From the NCBI RefSeq assembly GCF_016900875.1, contig NZ_JAFEUM010000001.1:124001-188000 (forward strand): a DNA stretch of 64,000 nt, in the 5' to 3' direction. Shown here piece after piece: positions 52,923-62,792 of the stretch (the stretch's first letter is position 1; each line of letters opens with the position of its first letter). The notes below the pieces were generated by a model. The model was not told the DNA's origin and did not search any database. It saw nothing but the letters and a program-made list of their open reading frames with translations. The position numbers and the translations under genes were made by a program. The stretch comes from Vibrio ulleungensis. GTDB lineage: Bacteria; Pseudomonadota; Gammaproteobacteria; Enterobacterales; Vibrionaceae.

Positions 52923-54314
52923 CTACTCTTTCAGCGCGTTGCTGCCGGTACTAATAATCGGCTTAAGCAAGTAATCGAGCAGAGTTCGTTTTCCGGTAAT
53001 AATGTCTACGGTGGCCGTCATACCTGGGATGATAGGAAGCTCTCCCTGCTGGCCAAACTCTGTTTTGTCGGTGCGTATTCTGACTAAGTAGTAACTGTTG
53101 CCTTCTTCATCTTGAATGGTATCGGCACTGATGTGTTCAAGTTGTCCTTGTAAGCCGCCATAGCGAGTAAAGTCATACGCCGAAAATTTCACAATAGCCG
53201 GCAATCCTGGACGTAAAAAAGCGATGTCTTTGGGGAGAATGTTGGCTTCAACCAGTAGGGTATCTTCTGTTGGGACGATTTCTACAATGTCCATGCCAGG
53301 CTGAACCACACCGCCCACGGTATTAACATAGAGTTTCTTAATTGTGCCTGTTACTGGCGATATCACTGTGGTTCTGTTGACCTTGTCTTGCAGGCCAATG
53401 GTCGATTCGGTTAATGAAGACAATTCATCTTGCACGTTATTGAGTTTTTCTTGCTGCTCAGAACGAAAGTTTTGCGCCGCTTCTATACGCGCAAATACCG
53501 CTTCACGACTGGCGGATTCAAGCACAGGTACGGTGAGTTGCGAAGAGGTGAGCTCTCGCTTAGTGTCGTTGACTTGACGCTGCAGTTTTAATAACTCGAC
53601 CTTAGGCACAATGCCTTCGTCGGCGAGTGGCTGAGTGAGCTCGAGCTCTGCTTGAGCAAACTGATAGCCCTCTTCGAGGCTTCGAATGCGAGCATTTATC
53701 TCAACGAGGTCTTGTTGTTTTTGAGCCACTTGTTGATCGAGACGACTGATTTGGTTACGTAAATTAAGAAGATCTTGGCGGTATTCCACTTTTTGACGAG
53801 ACGCGAGTTGAGGATTTTCTTGTTCAAACGAGGGTGGGAAAGCAAGCTTGTTAAGGTCGATGATGACGCTTTCCTTCCAATTACCAAGGTTCACATCTTC
53901 GCTGATTTGCACACTGCTAACAGATGCAGAAAGTTGCAAAACGCTCGCCGTTAGGTTGAGAACCTGCTGCTCGCGTTCACGAAAGTCCGATCGAAAGCGG
54001 GTGTCATCAATGAGCAGCAGTTGTTGGCCCTCGACAACTTGCGCGCCTTCTCGAACTAGGATCTCTTTAACGACGCCGCCTTCCAGGTTTTGCACCACCT
54101 GTAATTGGGAGCTTGGGATCACTTTTCCTGAGCCTACAGTCACTTTGTCGATCTCTGCCCAGTGCGCCCAAGCAATGGCACAGCCAAAAAACAGCACCAA
54201 TATCCATAATAAAATACGCGCGTGAGACGGGGTGTTTAACAGAATTGCCGCGGTTTTGTCGTCGACAAAATCCAATTCGTCTGCACTGAGCCGCTTAAGA
54301 TCTTTTTTGTCCAT
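52923..54314 (-). CDS. lapC: type I secretion membrane-fusion protein (LapC-like)
   Basis: A 463-residue HlyD-family protein. A membrane helix (about 31-52) is followed by a lipoyl-type half (NLEGGVVKEILVREG), long coiled coils (about 110-310), the matching half (SPVTGTIKKLYVNTVGGVV) and a beta-barrel domain (about 340-460). It is the periplasmic adaptor for LapB. First gene of the lapC-lapG-lapD-lapB operon. The outer-membrane component is not encoded here. Confidence 0.9.
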   Translation of the reverse strand: MDKKDLKRLSADELDFVDDKTAAILLNTPSHARILLWILVLFFGCAIAWAHWAEIDKVTVGSGKVIPSSQLQVVQNLEGGVVKEILVREGAQVVEGQQLLLIDDTRFRSDFREREQQVLNLTASVLQLSASVSSVQISEDVNLGNWKESVIIDLNKLAFPPSFEQENPQLASRQKVEYRQDLLNLRNQISRLDQQVAQKQQDLVEINARIRSLEEGYQFAQAELELTQPLADEGIVPKVELLKLQRQVNDTKRELTSSQLTVPVLESASREAVFARIEAAQNFRSEQQEKLNNVQDELSSLTESTIGLQDKVNRTTVISPVTGTIKKLYVNTVGGVVQPGMDIVEIVPTEDTLLVEANILPKDIAFLRPGLPAIVKFSAYDFTRYGGLQGQLEHISADTIQDEEGNSYYLVRIRTDKTEFGQQGELPIIPGMTATVDIITGKRTLLDYLLKPIISTGSNALKE

Positions 54315-54742
54315 ATACTTCCATGTGCTCCCGTATGTCTACGGTGAAAAGTGGGTGGGCACTAACTAACTAGAGACAAGCCCGAACCGTGCTGCAAAGC
54401 ATTCCTTGATTTTTACAGCACACCGTTTGATTTTACGGGGTTATCACACAAATGTTAAGTCGGGGTTGTACCAACGTGGCAAGTTTCTCATTCCAAAGGT
54501 CTATTTGGGCAAGAAAATCGACCACAGCGGCTCTATTTGATGTCGAATGATTGATGCAAGCGCCATTTGTCGAATTGAACTTGTATTTAAAAACGCTTCA
54601 CTCCACAATCCTAAGTAACAGAACTGCAATCACTTTGTGGCAAACAAGGCGCATACACAGCCTAGTTGCGGTACGCGAAAGTGCGTTGCAAGCGAACAAC
54701 ATCAATGGAATCGATTCACGCCCATACAGCAGGAGACATGGC
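54315..54742. other. divergent promoter region between lapC and pdxH
   Basis: 428 bp. An open frame extends pdxH upstream to 54551, but it lacks a ribosome site and protein-like features. The region must hold the lap operon promoter and the pdxH promoter. I see no convincing operator or RNA. Confidence 0.5.
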
Positions 54743-55378
54743 ATGAAACTAGCGGACATTCGTAGAGACTACCTACAAGGTGGACTCCGCCGAGAAGACT
54801 TAACCGAGGATCCGATTGAATTTTTCAATCATTGGTTAGAGCAGGCAGTGAAGGCGCAGTTAACGGATCCAACCGCCATGACTACTGCGACCGTTGACGA
54901 AAGAGGCATGCCGTTTCAACGAATCGTGCTACTCAAAAATGTCGATGCACAGGGGTTTGTGTTTTACACCAACTTTGAAAGCCGCAAAGCCAAACATCTT
55001 CAAAACAATCCAAATATCAGCCTGCATTTCCCTTGGCACCCCTTAGAGCGACAAGTGCACATTACGGGGCGTGTAGAAAAACTCAGCGCCGCAGAAAATA
55101 TGAAGTACTTTTTAAGCCGCCCTCACGAAAGCCAAATCGCGGCATGGGCCAGCAAACAAAGTTCACGCATTTCAGCACGGGGTGTCTTGGAAGGTAAATT
55201 TATGGAACTAAAGCAAAAATTCCAACAAGGGGAAGTGCCTGTACCGGCGTTTTGGGGCGGATATAGGGTGATCCCTGAGTCGATAGAGTTTTGGCAAGGT
55301 GGCGCTCATCGCATGCATGATCGCTTTGTGTATACGCGTGAAGATGATGCGTGGCAGATACAGCGACTTGCTCCATAA
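54743..55378 (+). CDS. pdxH: pyridoxamine 5'-phosphate oxidase
   Basis: About 211 residues from ATG 54743, which has an AGGAGA site. Motifs [43 protein letters not shown] and [11 protein letters not shown] match PdxH (E. coli 218 residues). It oxidises pyridoxamine/pyridoxine 5'-phosphate to pyridoxal 5'-phosphate using FMN and oxygen. A GNAT gene follows after 40 bp and may share its transcript. Confidence 0.95.
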   Translation: MKLADIRRDYLQGGLRREDLTEDPIEFFNHWLEQAVKAQLTDPTAMTTATVDERGMPFQRIVLLKNVDAQGFVFYTNFESRKAKHLQNNPNISLHFPWHPLERQVHITGRVEKLSAAENMKYFLSRPHESQIAAWASKQSSRISARGVLEGKFMELKQKFQQGEVPVPAFWGGYRVIPESIEFWQGGAHRMHDRFVYTREDDAWQIQRLAP

Positions 55379-55418
55379 CATCACCGATCCAACGCGACCA
55401 TGCTTCTAGGAGACTCAA

Positions 55419-55928
55419 ATGGATGACACCGCAGCGAAAATGACGTTAACAATTGAACCTATTCAGCCCGTTCATGACCTAGCTATTGCCGAGATTATTC
55501 GTCAAGTGGGCGAGGAGTTTGGCGCGGTAGGGGACGGGTTTGGACCTTCAGATGCGGAAGTGGACCACATGAGTCAACACTACAGCCAAGCTAATAAGAG
55601 TGTTTACTATGTCGCGCTCGTTGGCTGCAAAGTGGTTGGAGGCTGTGGTTTGGCCGCTTTTGAGGGAGCGCCTAACCCACAGACGTGTGAACTCAGAAAA
55701 CTGTTTATTCTGCCCGAGTATCGCGCTTTAGGATTAGGGCGAAAACTGACTGCAATGTGTTTAGACTTTGCTGAGCAGCAAGGTTACACCCAATGCTATC
55801 TCGATACGTTATCGAGCATGTTATCGGCTATTCGCATGTATCAAAAGTTTGGCTTCGAGCACCTAGACCAACCTATGCCCGGCACAATCCACAATGGGTG
55901 TGATGTATGGATGCAGAAAACTCTATAG
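55419..55928 (+). CDS. GNAT-family N-acetyltransferase
   Basis: A 169-residue single-domain GNAT. The motif CELRKLFILPEYRALGLGRKL includes the acetyl-CoA loop RALGLG, and the C-terminal strand carries MYQKFGFEH. The ATG follows TAGGAG. The acceptor is unknown. Its closeness to pdxH may be incidental. Confidence 0.88.
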   Translation: MDDTAAKMTLTIEPIQPVHDLAIAEIIRQVGEEFGAVGDGFGPSDAEVDHMSQHYSQANKSVYYVALVGCKVVGGCGLAAFEGAPNPQTCELRKLFILPEYRALGLGRKLTAMCLDFAEQQGYTQCYLDTLSSMLSAIRMYQKFGFEHLDQPMPGTIHNGCDVWMQKTL

Positions 55929-56004
55929 TTTAGCCTACCGAGCACTCACAACGTGAAGTTGTGTCTAGAGTAAAAACCCTTTAGGCTAGTTATCAGTAGG
56001 TTAA

Positions 56005-56889
56005 ATGAAAACAAGGACGCTGAGAACTTCTGTTATGCCTAACTCGACATCGGAAAACCAACCTTGCGCTGCGCACGCGTTAGTGGTCGAAGGGGGCGCT
56101 ATGCGCGGCATCTTTGCCACTGGCGTACTCGACGACTATTTAGACAGAGGATACAACCCTTTTGATTTCTGTATTGGGGTATCCGCAGGGTCAACGGCGT
56201 TGGCGTCTTGGTTGTCAGGGCAAAAGCAACGTAACCACCGTATTATTACTCACTTCTCCTGTATGCCTGAGTTCATAAGCTTTAGGCGCTTTGTCAAAGG
56301 CGGTCACTGGTTAGATTTAGACTGGCTGTGGGATATCTTAGCTACCGACTGCCCGTTTGATATGGACTCCTACAATCAGCAAAGCATGCCTTTTTATGTG
56401 GTGACCACCAACATCGCAACAGGAAAAGCAGAGTACCATCGAGGTGATAACGAAACATTGGAAGAGCTTTTAAAGGCGTCTTGCTCGGTACCCTTGGCAT
56501 TTCGCCGCTTTCCGAAACATCTTGGGCAAGAGATGACCGATGGAGGCATCGCCGATTCGATTCCGGTGATCAAAGCATACGAAATGGGAGCAAAGGAGAT
56601 TACTGTTGTATTGTCGCGACCGCTCGGGTATAGAAAAAAGCCCACTAAAGCCGGTTGGTTAGTAAAAGCGCTGTTAAAGCAACAACCAGTGTTAGCTCAA
56701 GCCATGCTGCGTCGCGCCCAAAACTATAATACTGCCATCGATTTTATTGAGAACCCTCCAGCAGACTGCACAATCAATGTGATTGCACCTCCACCTGAAT
56801 TTCGGGTTGGGAGGTTAACGACGGACGTTGAGATTTTGGAGGAGGGGTATCAGATGGGGAAAACCGAGGCTCGGGTGACAACCTCGTAA
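56005..56889 (+). CDS. patatin-like phospholipase (YjjU-like)
   Basis: A 294-residue protein with the patatin oxyanion segment VEGGAMRGIFATG, the nucleophile elbow GVSAGS (Ser about residue 68) and the DGGIADSIP motif supplying the catalytic aspartate. It probably hydrolyses acyl esters of lipids in the cytoplasm. Similarity in layout is to YjjU-type proteins. An internal ATG at 56035 may be a shorter start. Confidence 0.88.
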   Translation: MKTRTLRTSVMPNSTSENQPCAAHALVVEGGAMRGIFATGVLDDYLDRGYNPFDFCIGVSAGSTALASWLSGQKQRNHRIITHFSCMPEFISFRRFVKGGHWLDLDWLWDILATDCPFDMDSYNQQSMPFYVVTTNIATGKAEYHRGDNETLEELLKASCSVPLAFRRFPKHLGQEMTDGGIADSIPVIKAYEMGAKEITVVLSRPLGYRKKPTKAGWLVKALLKQQPVLAQAMLRRAQNYNTAIDFIENPPADCTINVIAPPPEFRVGRLTTDVEILEEGYQMGKTEARVTTS

Positions 56890-56896
56890 TATCCGT

Positions 56897-56923
56897 AAAA
56901 AAGCCAGCACTGAAAGTGCTGGC
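56897..56923 (-). terminator. btuB terminator
   Basis: A 9-bp perfect stem (56903-56911 and 56915-56923) with a GAA loop. The A-run 56897-56902 is a U-run on the minus strand. It lies 16 bp after the btuB stop. Confidence 0.9.
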
Positions 56924-56938
56924 ATACTGTAAGTTAAC

Positions 56939-58855
56939 TTAGAACTTGTAGTTTAACCCAGCGTAGAAGCTACGCTCTGGCCCTACATAATAAAACTTCT
57001 CACCGGTTACGAAATCAGAACCGTAATATGAGGTCTCATAGTCTTTGTCCAACAGGTTATTGATTTTTACGTTGGCTTTGAAGTTATCAGTAAACTGATA
57101 GATCGCAGCCAGATTTACAAGTGTGTAGGCATCCATCATGTCGCCAGAAGCATCGAGACGTTCTCCCACATACTGGGTATCCAACGTAGTGCTAAGTGCA
57201 CCAATACGATACGTACCTACCCATTTATAGTTTTGCTTGGCACGACGAATCAGTTGTTCACCAGTAGTGACATTTTCGGTGTCTTTCCAATCACCGACCA
57301 ATTGATGCTCAACAGGCCCAGTATCGAAGGCTACTTCTAACTCAATCCCTTTAATTTCGGCTTCACTTACGTTTGTTGGTGTCCATTGACCAAATGGATT
57401 GGCATCATCAACAGGCATCCATTCGATCAGGTCTTCGATAGTCGAGCTGTATGCTGCCAACGACCAATCAAACTTGTCGTGCTGGCCACGGATCCCAATC
57501 TCACCGCTAATCGATGTTTCAGGCTTGAGGTCTGGATTACCTACGCCATAAGGATCTTCTGGCCAGTATAGATCATTAAAGGTTGGCGCTTTGAATGCAG
57601 TGCCAGCCCCTGCCGTCAATTGGATCGAGTCGGTTAGGTAATACCCAGCGGCTGCGTTCCAAGTTAAATGATCACCAAAGGCACTGTTATCGTCATAACG
57701 AGCACTGAGCTCCAAAATTGTGTCACCAAAATCGAGCAGAGATGTTGCGAATATAGCGGCGTTGTCTTTTTTGTTGTTCGCAAAATTGGCGTCATTTGCA
57801 CCAGATTGGTCGGCGTATTCTTTGTAAAAGTCGAGACCGACATTAAGGGTTAAGTAGTCGGTTGGAAGAACCGTATTAATCCAAGATACAGTGTGGCGTT
57901 TAGCGGAAATGATTGCTTCGGCACGTGTTTTCTCAACATCTCGCGTACCAAGCTCATCATTAGTTAAGTTGTATTGTACAACACTGCGGTAGTTATTTTG
58001 TTTAAAGGCTACGCTTCCTGCAACACTATAAAACTGTTGCGTCGTTTCATCTTTAACGTTGGTGAATGTATTTGGATCGTATCCCCAAAACTCAGCAGTG
58101 TTGTTAGCCGTATAGCCATTAAACGCTGCACTCCATTGCTCGTTAAATTGGTGATTAAGATTGCCAAACAGAGATTGCGTTGAGTACCCGTACTCTTCGT
58201 CGTCTGGACCTGCCTGGTTGGAGTTATAGCCTGCGTCACTTTCATTGTTGACCACAAAGCTTCCCGAAGTTTTATCGGAAATTTGACCTACCGTTCTCCA
58301 CGCTTGTTGGTTATAGCGGTTGCTGCCACCATTAAGTGCGATTTCATTCACTGAATCGTTATTAGAAGGAATCGTAGTTATGCTGATCACACCACCAATG
58401 GCATCAGAACCATATACGGCTGCACGCGGTCCGCGAATGACTTCGATTTTTTCAATAGCAAAGGCAGGGATTAAACCAAACTGAGCAGCGCCGCTAGACG
58501 GTGAGTTAATACGAACACCATCGACTAGTACGACGGTTTGGTTAGAGTTTGTCCCACGTAAAAATACGCCGGTAGTGCTGCCTCTCGTGCCCTGTGAAGC
58601 CACTTCAACTCCAGATAGAGTTCGGAGGACGTCGAGAGCGGAGTCTGCGTTAAGAGTTTCAATCTGTTCGCGTGTTACTGTGCTGACCGACGCTAACACC
58701 GATGCAGTCGGTTGTTCAAAACGGTTCGCTGTATACGATATAGTCAGTTCAACGGGTTCATCAGATGTATCTTGAGCAAATACGAATGGGCTTGTAAAAA
58801 GTGGCGCACAAAGGCACAGCGATGCAACCTTGCTCGCTAAAGGTGTGATTTTCAT
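56939..58855 (-). CDS. btuB: BtuB-like TonB-dependent vitamin B12 receptor
   Basis: About 638 residues. A signal peptide (about 1-28) is followed by a TonB box region (ELTISYTANR), a plug domain with VLVDGVRIN and EVIRGPRAAVYGSDAIGG, and a 22-strand-type barrel ending in the aromatic YKF. The start is ATG 58853-58855 with AGGAT; a longer frame to 58894 runs into the leader. A cobalamin riboswitch in the leader makes the cobalamin assignment firm. Confidence 0.93.
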   Translation of the reverse strand: MKITPLASKVASLCLCAPLFTSPFVFAQDTSDEPVELTISYTANRFEQPTASVLASVSTVTREQIETLNADSALDVLRTLSGVEVASQGTRGSTTGVFLRGTNSNQTVVLVDGVRINSPSSGAAQFGLIPAFAIEKIEVIRGPRAAVYGSDAIGGVISITTIPSNNDSVNEIALNGGSNRYNQQAWRTVGQISDKTSGSFVVNNESDAGYNSNQAGPDDEEYGYSTQSLFGNLNHQFNEQWSAAFNGYTANNTAEFWGYDPNTFTNVKDETTQQFYSVAGSVAFKQNNYRSVVQYNLTNDELGTRDVEKTRAEAIISAKRHTVSWINTVLPTDYLTLNVGLDFYKEYADQSGANDANFANNKKDNAAIFATSLLDFGDTILELSARYDDNSAFGDHLTWNAAAGYYLTDSIQLTAGAGTAFKAPTFNDLYWPEDPYGVGNPDLKPETSISGEIGIRGQHDKFDWSLAAYSSTIEDLIEWMPVDDANPFGQWTPTNVSEAEIKGIELEVAFDTGPVEHQLVGDWKDTENVTTGEQLIRRAKQNYKWVGTYRIGALSTTLDTQYVGERLDASGDMMDAYTLVNLAAIYQFTDNFKANVKINNLLDKDYETSYYGSDFVTGEKFYYVGPERSFYAGLNYKF

Positions 58856-58899
58856 TTTGTATCCTAAAATCGCGTAGTTTGAAGGGATATCCATCCCCG

Positions 58900-59062
58900 T
58901 TCACTGGTTGGTATTCGGACTTAAGAGCACGGGTTATTCACCCACCTTACGTTCCACTTCCCGCCTAATTTCCATAAGACAGTGTGCGAATGAACGCTTG
59001 TTCTCTATTACCGCTGCGCGTCAGTTCTGGAATTGCACCAGATTCCCTGTTAGATCCGTTTG
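58900..59062 (-). ncRNA. cobalamin (AdoCbl) riboswitch in the btuB leader
   Basis: On the minus strand the leader contains the conserved series GGGAA, GGTGCAATTCC, ACTG and GCGCAGCGGTAA, then AAGTGG and a final AGTCCGAATACC. These are B12-box and core elements of the class. It lies directly before the btuB ribosome site, so cobalamin binding should block translation or transcription of btuB. Edges are approximate. Confidence 0.9.
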
Positions 59063-59226
59063 TTGTGACAATCGGAGACCAGCGAGAGGCAGTGTAATAG
59101 TTAGACGTATGGATGTCTATTTATTTGTTTGAGTTGATGTTTTGGCGTTGAAATTGCGTATTTAGTGAGGGAAGGATGAATGACTGAATCATCGGGAATC
59201 GGCTTTACTCTATGAGCGGCCGAATC

Positions 59227-59251
59227 AAAAAAGGCAGCCATTGGCTGCCTT
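59227..59251 (-). terminator. terminator of the dicarboxylate symporter gene
   Basis: A 10-bp perfect stem (59231-59240 and 59242-59251) with an A-run 59227-59232 that is a U-run on the minus strand. 25 bp after the stop. Confidence 0.88.
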
Positions 59252-59275
59252 TATCACTATTTATTGGTGTTGCGA

Positions 59276-60532
59276 TTAAGAGTTCTGCTCTGCAAGATCG
59301 AGTGCTTGAGCATCTTCTTCTTCAATCAGCGCATCCACAATCACAGCACAGGCTGCGTCACCGGTGATGTTCAATGCGGTACGGATCATGTCAAATACAC
59401 GGTCCAAAGCGAACAGCAGTGGTAGACCTTCAATTGGGATACCTGCTGCAATCAGTACTGCAACAACAAGGAAAGACGGGCCTGGAACACCTGCTTGGCC
59501 AACAGCACCTAGCGTCGATGTTAGAATGATCGCAACGTATGCGCCCATCGACAGATCGATGTTAAACAGCTGCGCAAAGAAGATAGCAACCAAGCCGTAG
59601 TAAATCGCGTTGCCCGACATGTTGATTGTCGCACCCAGTGGCAGCACGAAAGAGGCCGTTGAATTGCGAACTTTAAGGTCGTGTTCAACCGCGTCCATAG
59701 TCACAGGAAGAGTGGCCATAGAAGACGCTGTAGATAGTGCAACTGCTTGTGGCTTTTTCATTACCGACAAGAACTCCTTCGCCGATGTTTTGGTAAAGAT
59801 TTGCACCATTAGAGGGTATGCGACAAAACCAAAGATTAAGATTGCGGCGACGTAAACAACAAACAGCTTGAATACCACCATCAACGCGCCAAAACCGAAG
59901 GTACCCACCGCTTCTGCCATCAGGCCAAACACGCCAAGAGGAGCAATGATCATCACTTTGTTGATCATCCAAACCATCGCATCAACAATGGTGTTTACAC
60001 CGCTGATAATAGGATCGCGTTTCTCTTTTGCTTGTTTTGATAGTGCAATACCAAAGAATAGGCAGAACACTAGGATTTGAAGAATATTGGCTTCATTGAG
60101 AGACTGGAAAATGTTGGTTGGGATCATACCAATAACGGTAGCCCAAAATGTAGGTAGCTCTCCTTGAGACGCATATTCTGCTGAGAACATGCTCTCGATG
60201 CCAGCGATGTCAATGTTAACACCAGGCTTAAACACTTCACCCATAACTAGGGCTAGCGCGACTGCTAAGGCACTGGTAAGCGCAAAGTAGCCTAAAGTAA
60301 CCACGCCCACCTTGCCGGCAGACTGACTGTTGCCCAATCCTGCTGCACCAGAAATGAGCGCAACCGCAACCAGCGGGATCACTAGCATTTTAATTAGGCT
60401 GATAAAGATAGCACCAAGAGGCGCAAAAACAGCGGCAGTTTCGCCCATGAGAGCACCGACGATCGTACCGACAATCATGGCGATGACGACTTGAACACCG
60501 ATATTGTTGAGATATCGTTTTTTATTGATCAT
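59276..60532 (-). CDS. dicarboxylate/amino acid:cation symporter (DAACS family)
   Basis: A 418-residue polytopic protein with family motifs: ISLIKMLVIPLV near residue 45, ATSSMATLPVT-type serine-rich hairpin (STASSMATLP, about 270), the NMSGNAIYYG helix-7 motif and GVPGPSFLVVA. It should import glutamate, aspartate or C4-dicarboxylates with sodium or protons. The resemblance is to GltP/GltT rather than SstT. Single gene with its own terminator. Confidence 0.88.
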   Translation of the reverse strand: MINKKRYLNNIGVQVVIAMIVGTIVGALMGETAAVFAPLGAIFISLIKMLVIPLVAVALISGAAGLGNSQSAGKVGVVTLGYFALTSALAVALALVMGEVFKPGVNIDIAGIESMFSAEYASQGELPTFWATVIGMIPTNIFQSLNEANILQILVFCLFFGIALSKQAKEKRDPIISGVNTIVDAMVWMINKVMIIAPLGVFGLMAEAVGTFGFGALMVVFKLFVVYVAAILIFGFVAYPLMVQIFTKTSAKEFLSVMKKPQAVALSTASSMATLPVTMDAVEHDLKVRNSTASFVLPLGATINMSGNAIYYGLVAIFFAQLFNIDLSMGAYVAIILTSTLGAVGQAGVPGPSFLVVAVLIAAGIPIEGLPLLFALDRVFDMIRTALNITGDAACAVIVDALIEEEDAQALDLAEQNS

Positions 60533-60737
60533 TGTTGTACCTTATGTTGTGATTATGCGAATGGATAGTTAATTAAACCTGTTTTAATGTGTTTTGTGGT
60601 TTAAAAATCCGCACAGATTCTTTCAGCTTATAGAATGTCGTGCAGTGCGCAATGTCACACTTTTATAGGTTGTCAGAATAAAAGCTGGCTTGGCGCGTTT
60701 TCTAAGTTGGAGTTGAGGGATACATGTTGGGATTGCA

Positions 60738-60758
60738 TGGGTATAGGTATGGGTATCG
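60738..60758. repeat. short degenerate hexamer repeat
   Basis: Three consecutive GGTATN units (about GGTATA, GGTATG, GGTATC) in the gap between the SUMF1-like and symporter genes. No known role. The rest of the 298-bp gap holds only a terminator and the symporter promoter region. Confidence 0.4.
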
Positions 60759-60770
60759 GTAAGAAAGAAA

Positions 60771-60798
60771 AAGGCCTTTCATAACAATGAAAGGCCTT
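60771..60798 (-). terminator. terminator of the PEGA/SUMF1 gene
   Basis: A 12-bp perfect stem (60771-60782 and 60787-60798) with an AACA loop and a pyrimidine-rich tail on the minus strand. 32 bp after the stop. Confidence 0.88.
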
Positions 60799-60830
60799 AA
60801 TTGAATTGAAGGTAAACCTTAGTTTGGGCG

Positions 60831-62663
60831 CTAATTGATTTCTCGAACTAAGCGTAAGCCTAAGAAGTTCGCACCAGAGTTCGGGTTCACATACAGCAGT
60901 TCCGATGCGGCTGCTTTGCTTGGTGCAAAGCTCCATGCGCCACCTTTAGCAACACCTTCTGGAGAGTTGGTCCACTCCCATACGTTGCCTACCGTGTCGT
61001 ATAGGCCCCATGCGTTTGCACTGAAGCTTTTCACCGGAGAAGTGCTTTGGTTAGACCAATTGGTGCCACCCCAGCCAGTGTTGGCGCGGCTAGTACCAAA
61101 TTCGTCACCCCACCAATATTGTGTGTCGCTACCAGCACGCGCCGCGACTTCCCATTCGTAAACGGTTGGTAAGCGGTACTTAAACCCTGTTTGGCTTGAA
61201 AGCCACGTTGCATATGTCTGAGCGTCAGTTCGCGATAGGCAAACAACCGGTGAGTCACCTTGCTGTTTAAAGCCTGGGCTGCGCCAACTGCTGTTTACTT
61301 TTGGCGTCAGGGTACTCGTAGCAAAGGCTAGGCAGCTTTTGTTCACTTCTGGGTCGGTTTGGTAATCGGCTTCTTCAACAAATCGTCCAAATTGAGCCAC
61401 AGTTACGGGCGCTTGGCCAATCGCATACGAGCGCTTAATGATGGCTGTTTCACTGGCGTTATCGCCTACTGCGTATTCACCACGTTGGATCACCACCATG
61501 GTTGGGCCATTGCTTTTATCTTTTAGCTTGTCAGCAAATGTCTTGCCTGATTTAGGCAAGTTGCTGTGTTCACGAAGCACAGCCCGTAACGTATGATCGG
61601 TTCGAACAGTAAGGTCTTGATTAAACGACTTGTAGCCTTCTTTAGAGACCGTCACGCGGTGGACGCCTACAGGAAGCATCACATCGATAGGTGTGCTGCC
61701 ATAAGATACGCCATCCACCCATACTTGGTCGTCGTATTGGTTTGAACGAATCGTTAGATTGACCCACTGAACTTCTTGGCTTTGACCCGCTTCACTGTCG
61801 TTACTGCTTGGTGCAAAGCAGTATCGAGACTCAACGTCTAGAAGGCGACAAGGAGCATTGGTTGCTGGACGCGTTTCCAGTTGGATATCAAGTTCAGTGC
61901 GGTATTTGTTATCACCAAATAACTGGGCTAGTTTTACGTCTTTACCGACAACGTGAATATTGAGAGACGCTTCACCCAAGTGACGTTTAACTTGCTTGGT
62001 TTCGGTTGTGCCAGAGATCAGTTTGTCTTGATATTGGCTCACCGCTTTTTGAACCGCAAGGGTTTGAGTTTGATCGGCACACTGAGCAATCGTCATTGAC
62101 GTGTCGCAGTCATGAGTAAAGTCGACGTTGGCGATTTCTCCAGTGCTAAGCTCTGTTCTTAATCGAGTGACGCGAGCACGGATGTGCTCTTCTTTGACTT
62201 GCTCAAGTGCCTCAAGGTTTCGTTTTTGCTGAGCCTGAGCCAGCAGTAACGACGCCGTTAACTCATGGACTTGATGCTGGTTGTTAAGTACCGATTGCTG
62301 GTGGTCTTTAATGGCTTCCCACGTCTGTTGGTAAGCACGCTGAGACGCGGCGATATCGAGGTCGGGTTCTTCAAGCATACGCGCATAGTCGCGATCCAAA
62401 TTAGTCTGTGCAGACTTACGTCGCTTCTCAAGCTCAACGGCTTCATTTTCGAGACGTGACTGTTTGCTCTTGGCGTTATCAAGAGATTGCTTGATTAAGT
62501 CGAGTTCGGTACCGGTACTGGTAACTTCCGCTTGTTGTTGTTCAATGGCAAGCTGTGCTTGAGCGACCGGATCTACTGATTGAGTCGTCTCTTCTGCCGC
62601 ATTGACGCTTGCTGCACCACATAAAAGCAGTGCACTGCATAGTGCTGATAATCCTTGGCGCAT
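60831..62663 (-). CDS. PEGA + formylglycine-generating-enzyme-like (SUMF1) envelope protein
   Basis: About 610 residues. A signal peptide (1-22, ending NAA) is followed by a coiled coil (about 30-165), a CDTSMTIAQCAD cysteine pair, a PEGA domain (about 310-360; DGVSYGSTPIDVMLPVG) and an SUMF1 domain (about 385-610; VGNVWEWTN and final FLGLRLVRE). SUMF1 domains of the FGE type oxidise a cysteine, but many bacterial members are non-catalytic. ATG 62661-62663 is chosen because it starts the signal peptide. Its N-terminal half is paralogous to the next gene. Confidence 0.85.
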   Translation of the reverse strand: MRQGLSALCSALLLCGAASVNAAEETTQSVDPVAQAQLAIEQQQAEVTSTGTELDLIKQSLDNAKSKQSRLENEAVELEKRRKSAQTNLDRDYARMLEEPDLDIAASQRAYQQTWEAIKDHQQSVLNNQHQVHELTASLLLAQAQQKRNLEALEQVKEEHIRARVTRLRTELSTGEIANVDFTHDCDTSMTIAQCADQTQTLAVQKAVSQYQDKLISGTTETKQVKRHLGEASLNIHVVGKDVKLAQLFGDNKYRTELDIQLETRPATNAPCRLLDVESRYCFAPSSNDSEAGQSQEVQWVNLTIRSNQYDDQVWVDGVSYGSTPIDVMLPVGVHRVTVSKEGYKSFNQDLTVRTDHTLRAVLREHSNLPKSGKTFADKLKDKSNGPTMVVIQRGEYAVGDNASETAIIKRSYAIGQAPVTVAQFGRFVEEADYQTDPEVNKSCLAFATSTLTPKVNSSWRSPGFKQQGDSPVVCLSRTDAQTYATWLSSQTGFKYRLPTVYEWEVAARAGSDTQYWWGDEFGTSRANTGWGGTNWSNQSTSPVKSFSANAWGLYDTVGNVWEWTNSPEGVAKGGAWSFAPSKAAASELLYVNPNSGANFLGLRLVREIN

Positions 62664-62792
62664 GTTCCAATAGCTAAACGAAAGTTGAATATCCCGTATT
62701 CTATACAAAATCGCCACTAGGTCACAACGTGCAATCGATGCAGATGTGAACATAGTGGCGTTAGAAGCGCAAAAGTCTCTGTTTTAGAAGGG

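Noticed and set aside
54551..54742. N-terminal extension of pdxH
   Set aside because: The extension has no ribosome site, and known PdxH proteins begin at MKLADIRR, which follows AGGAGA.
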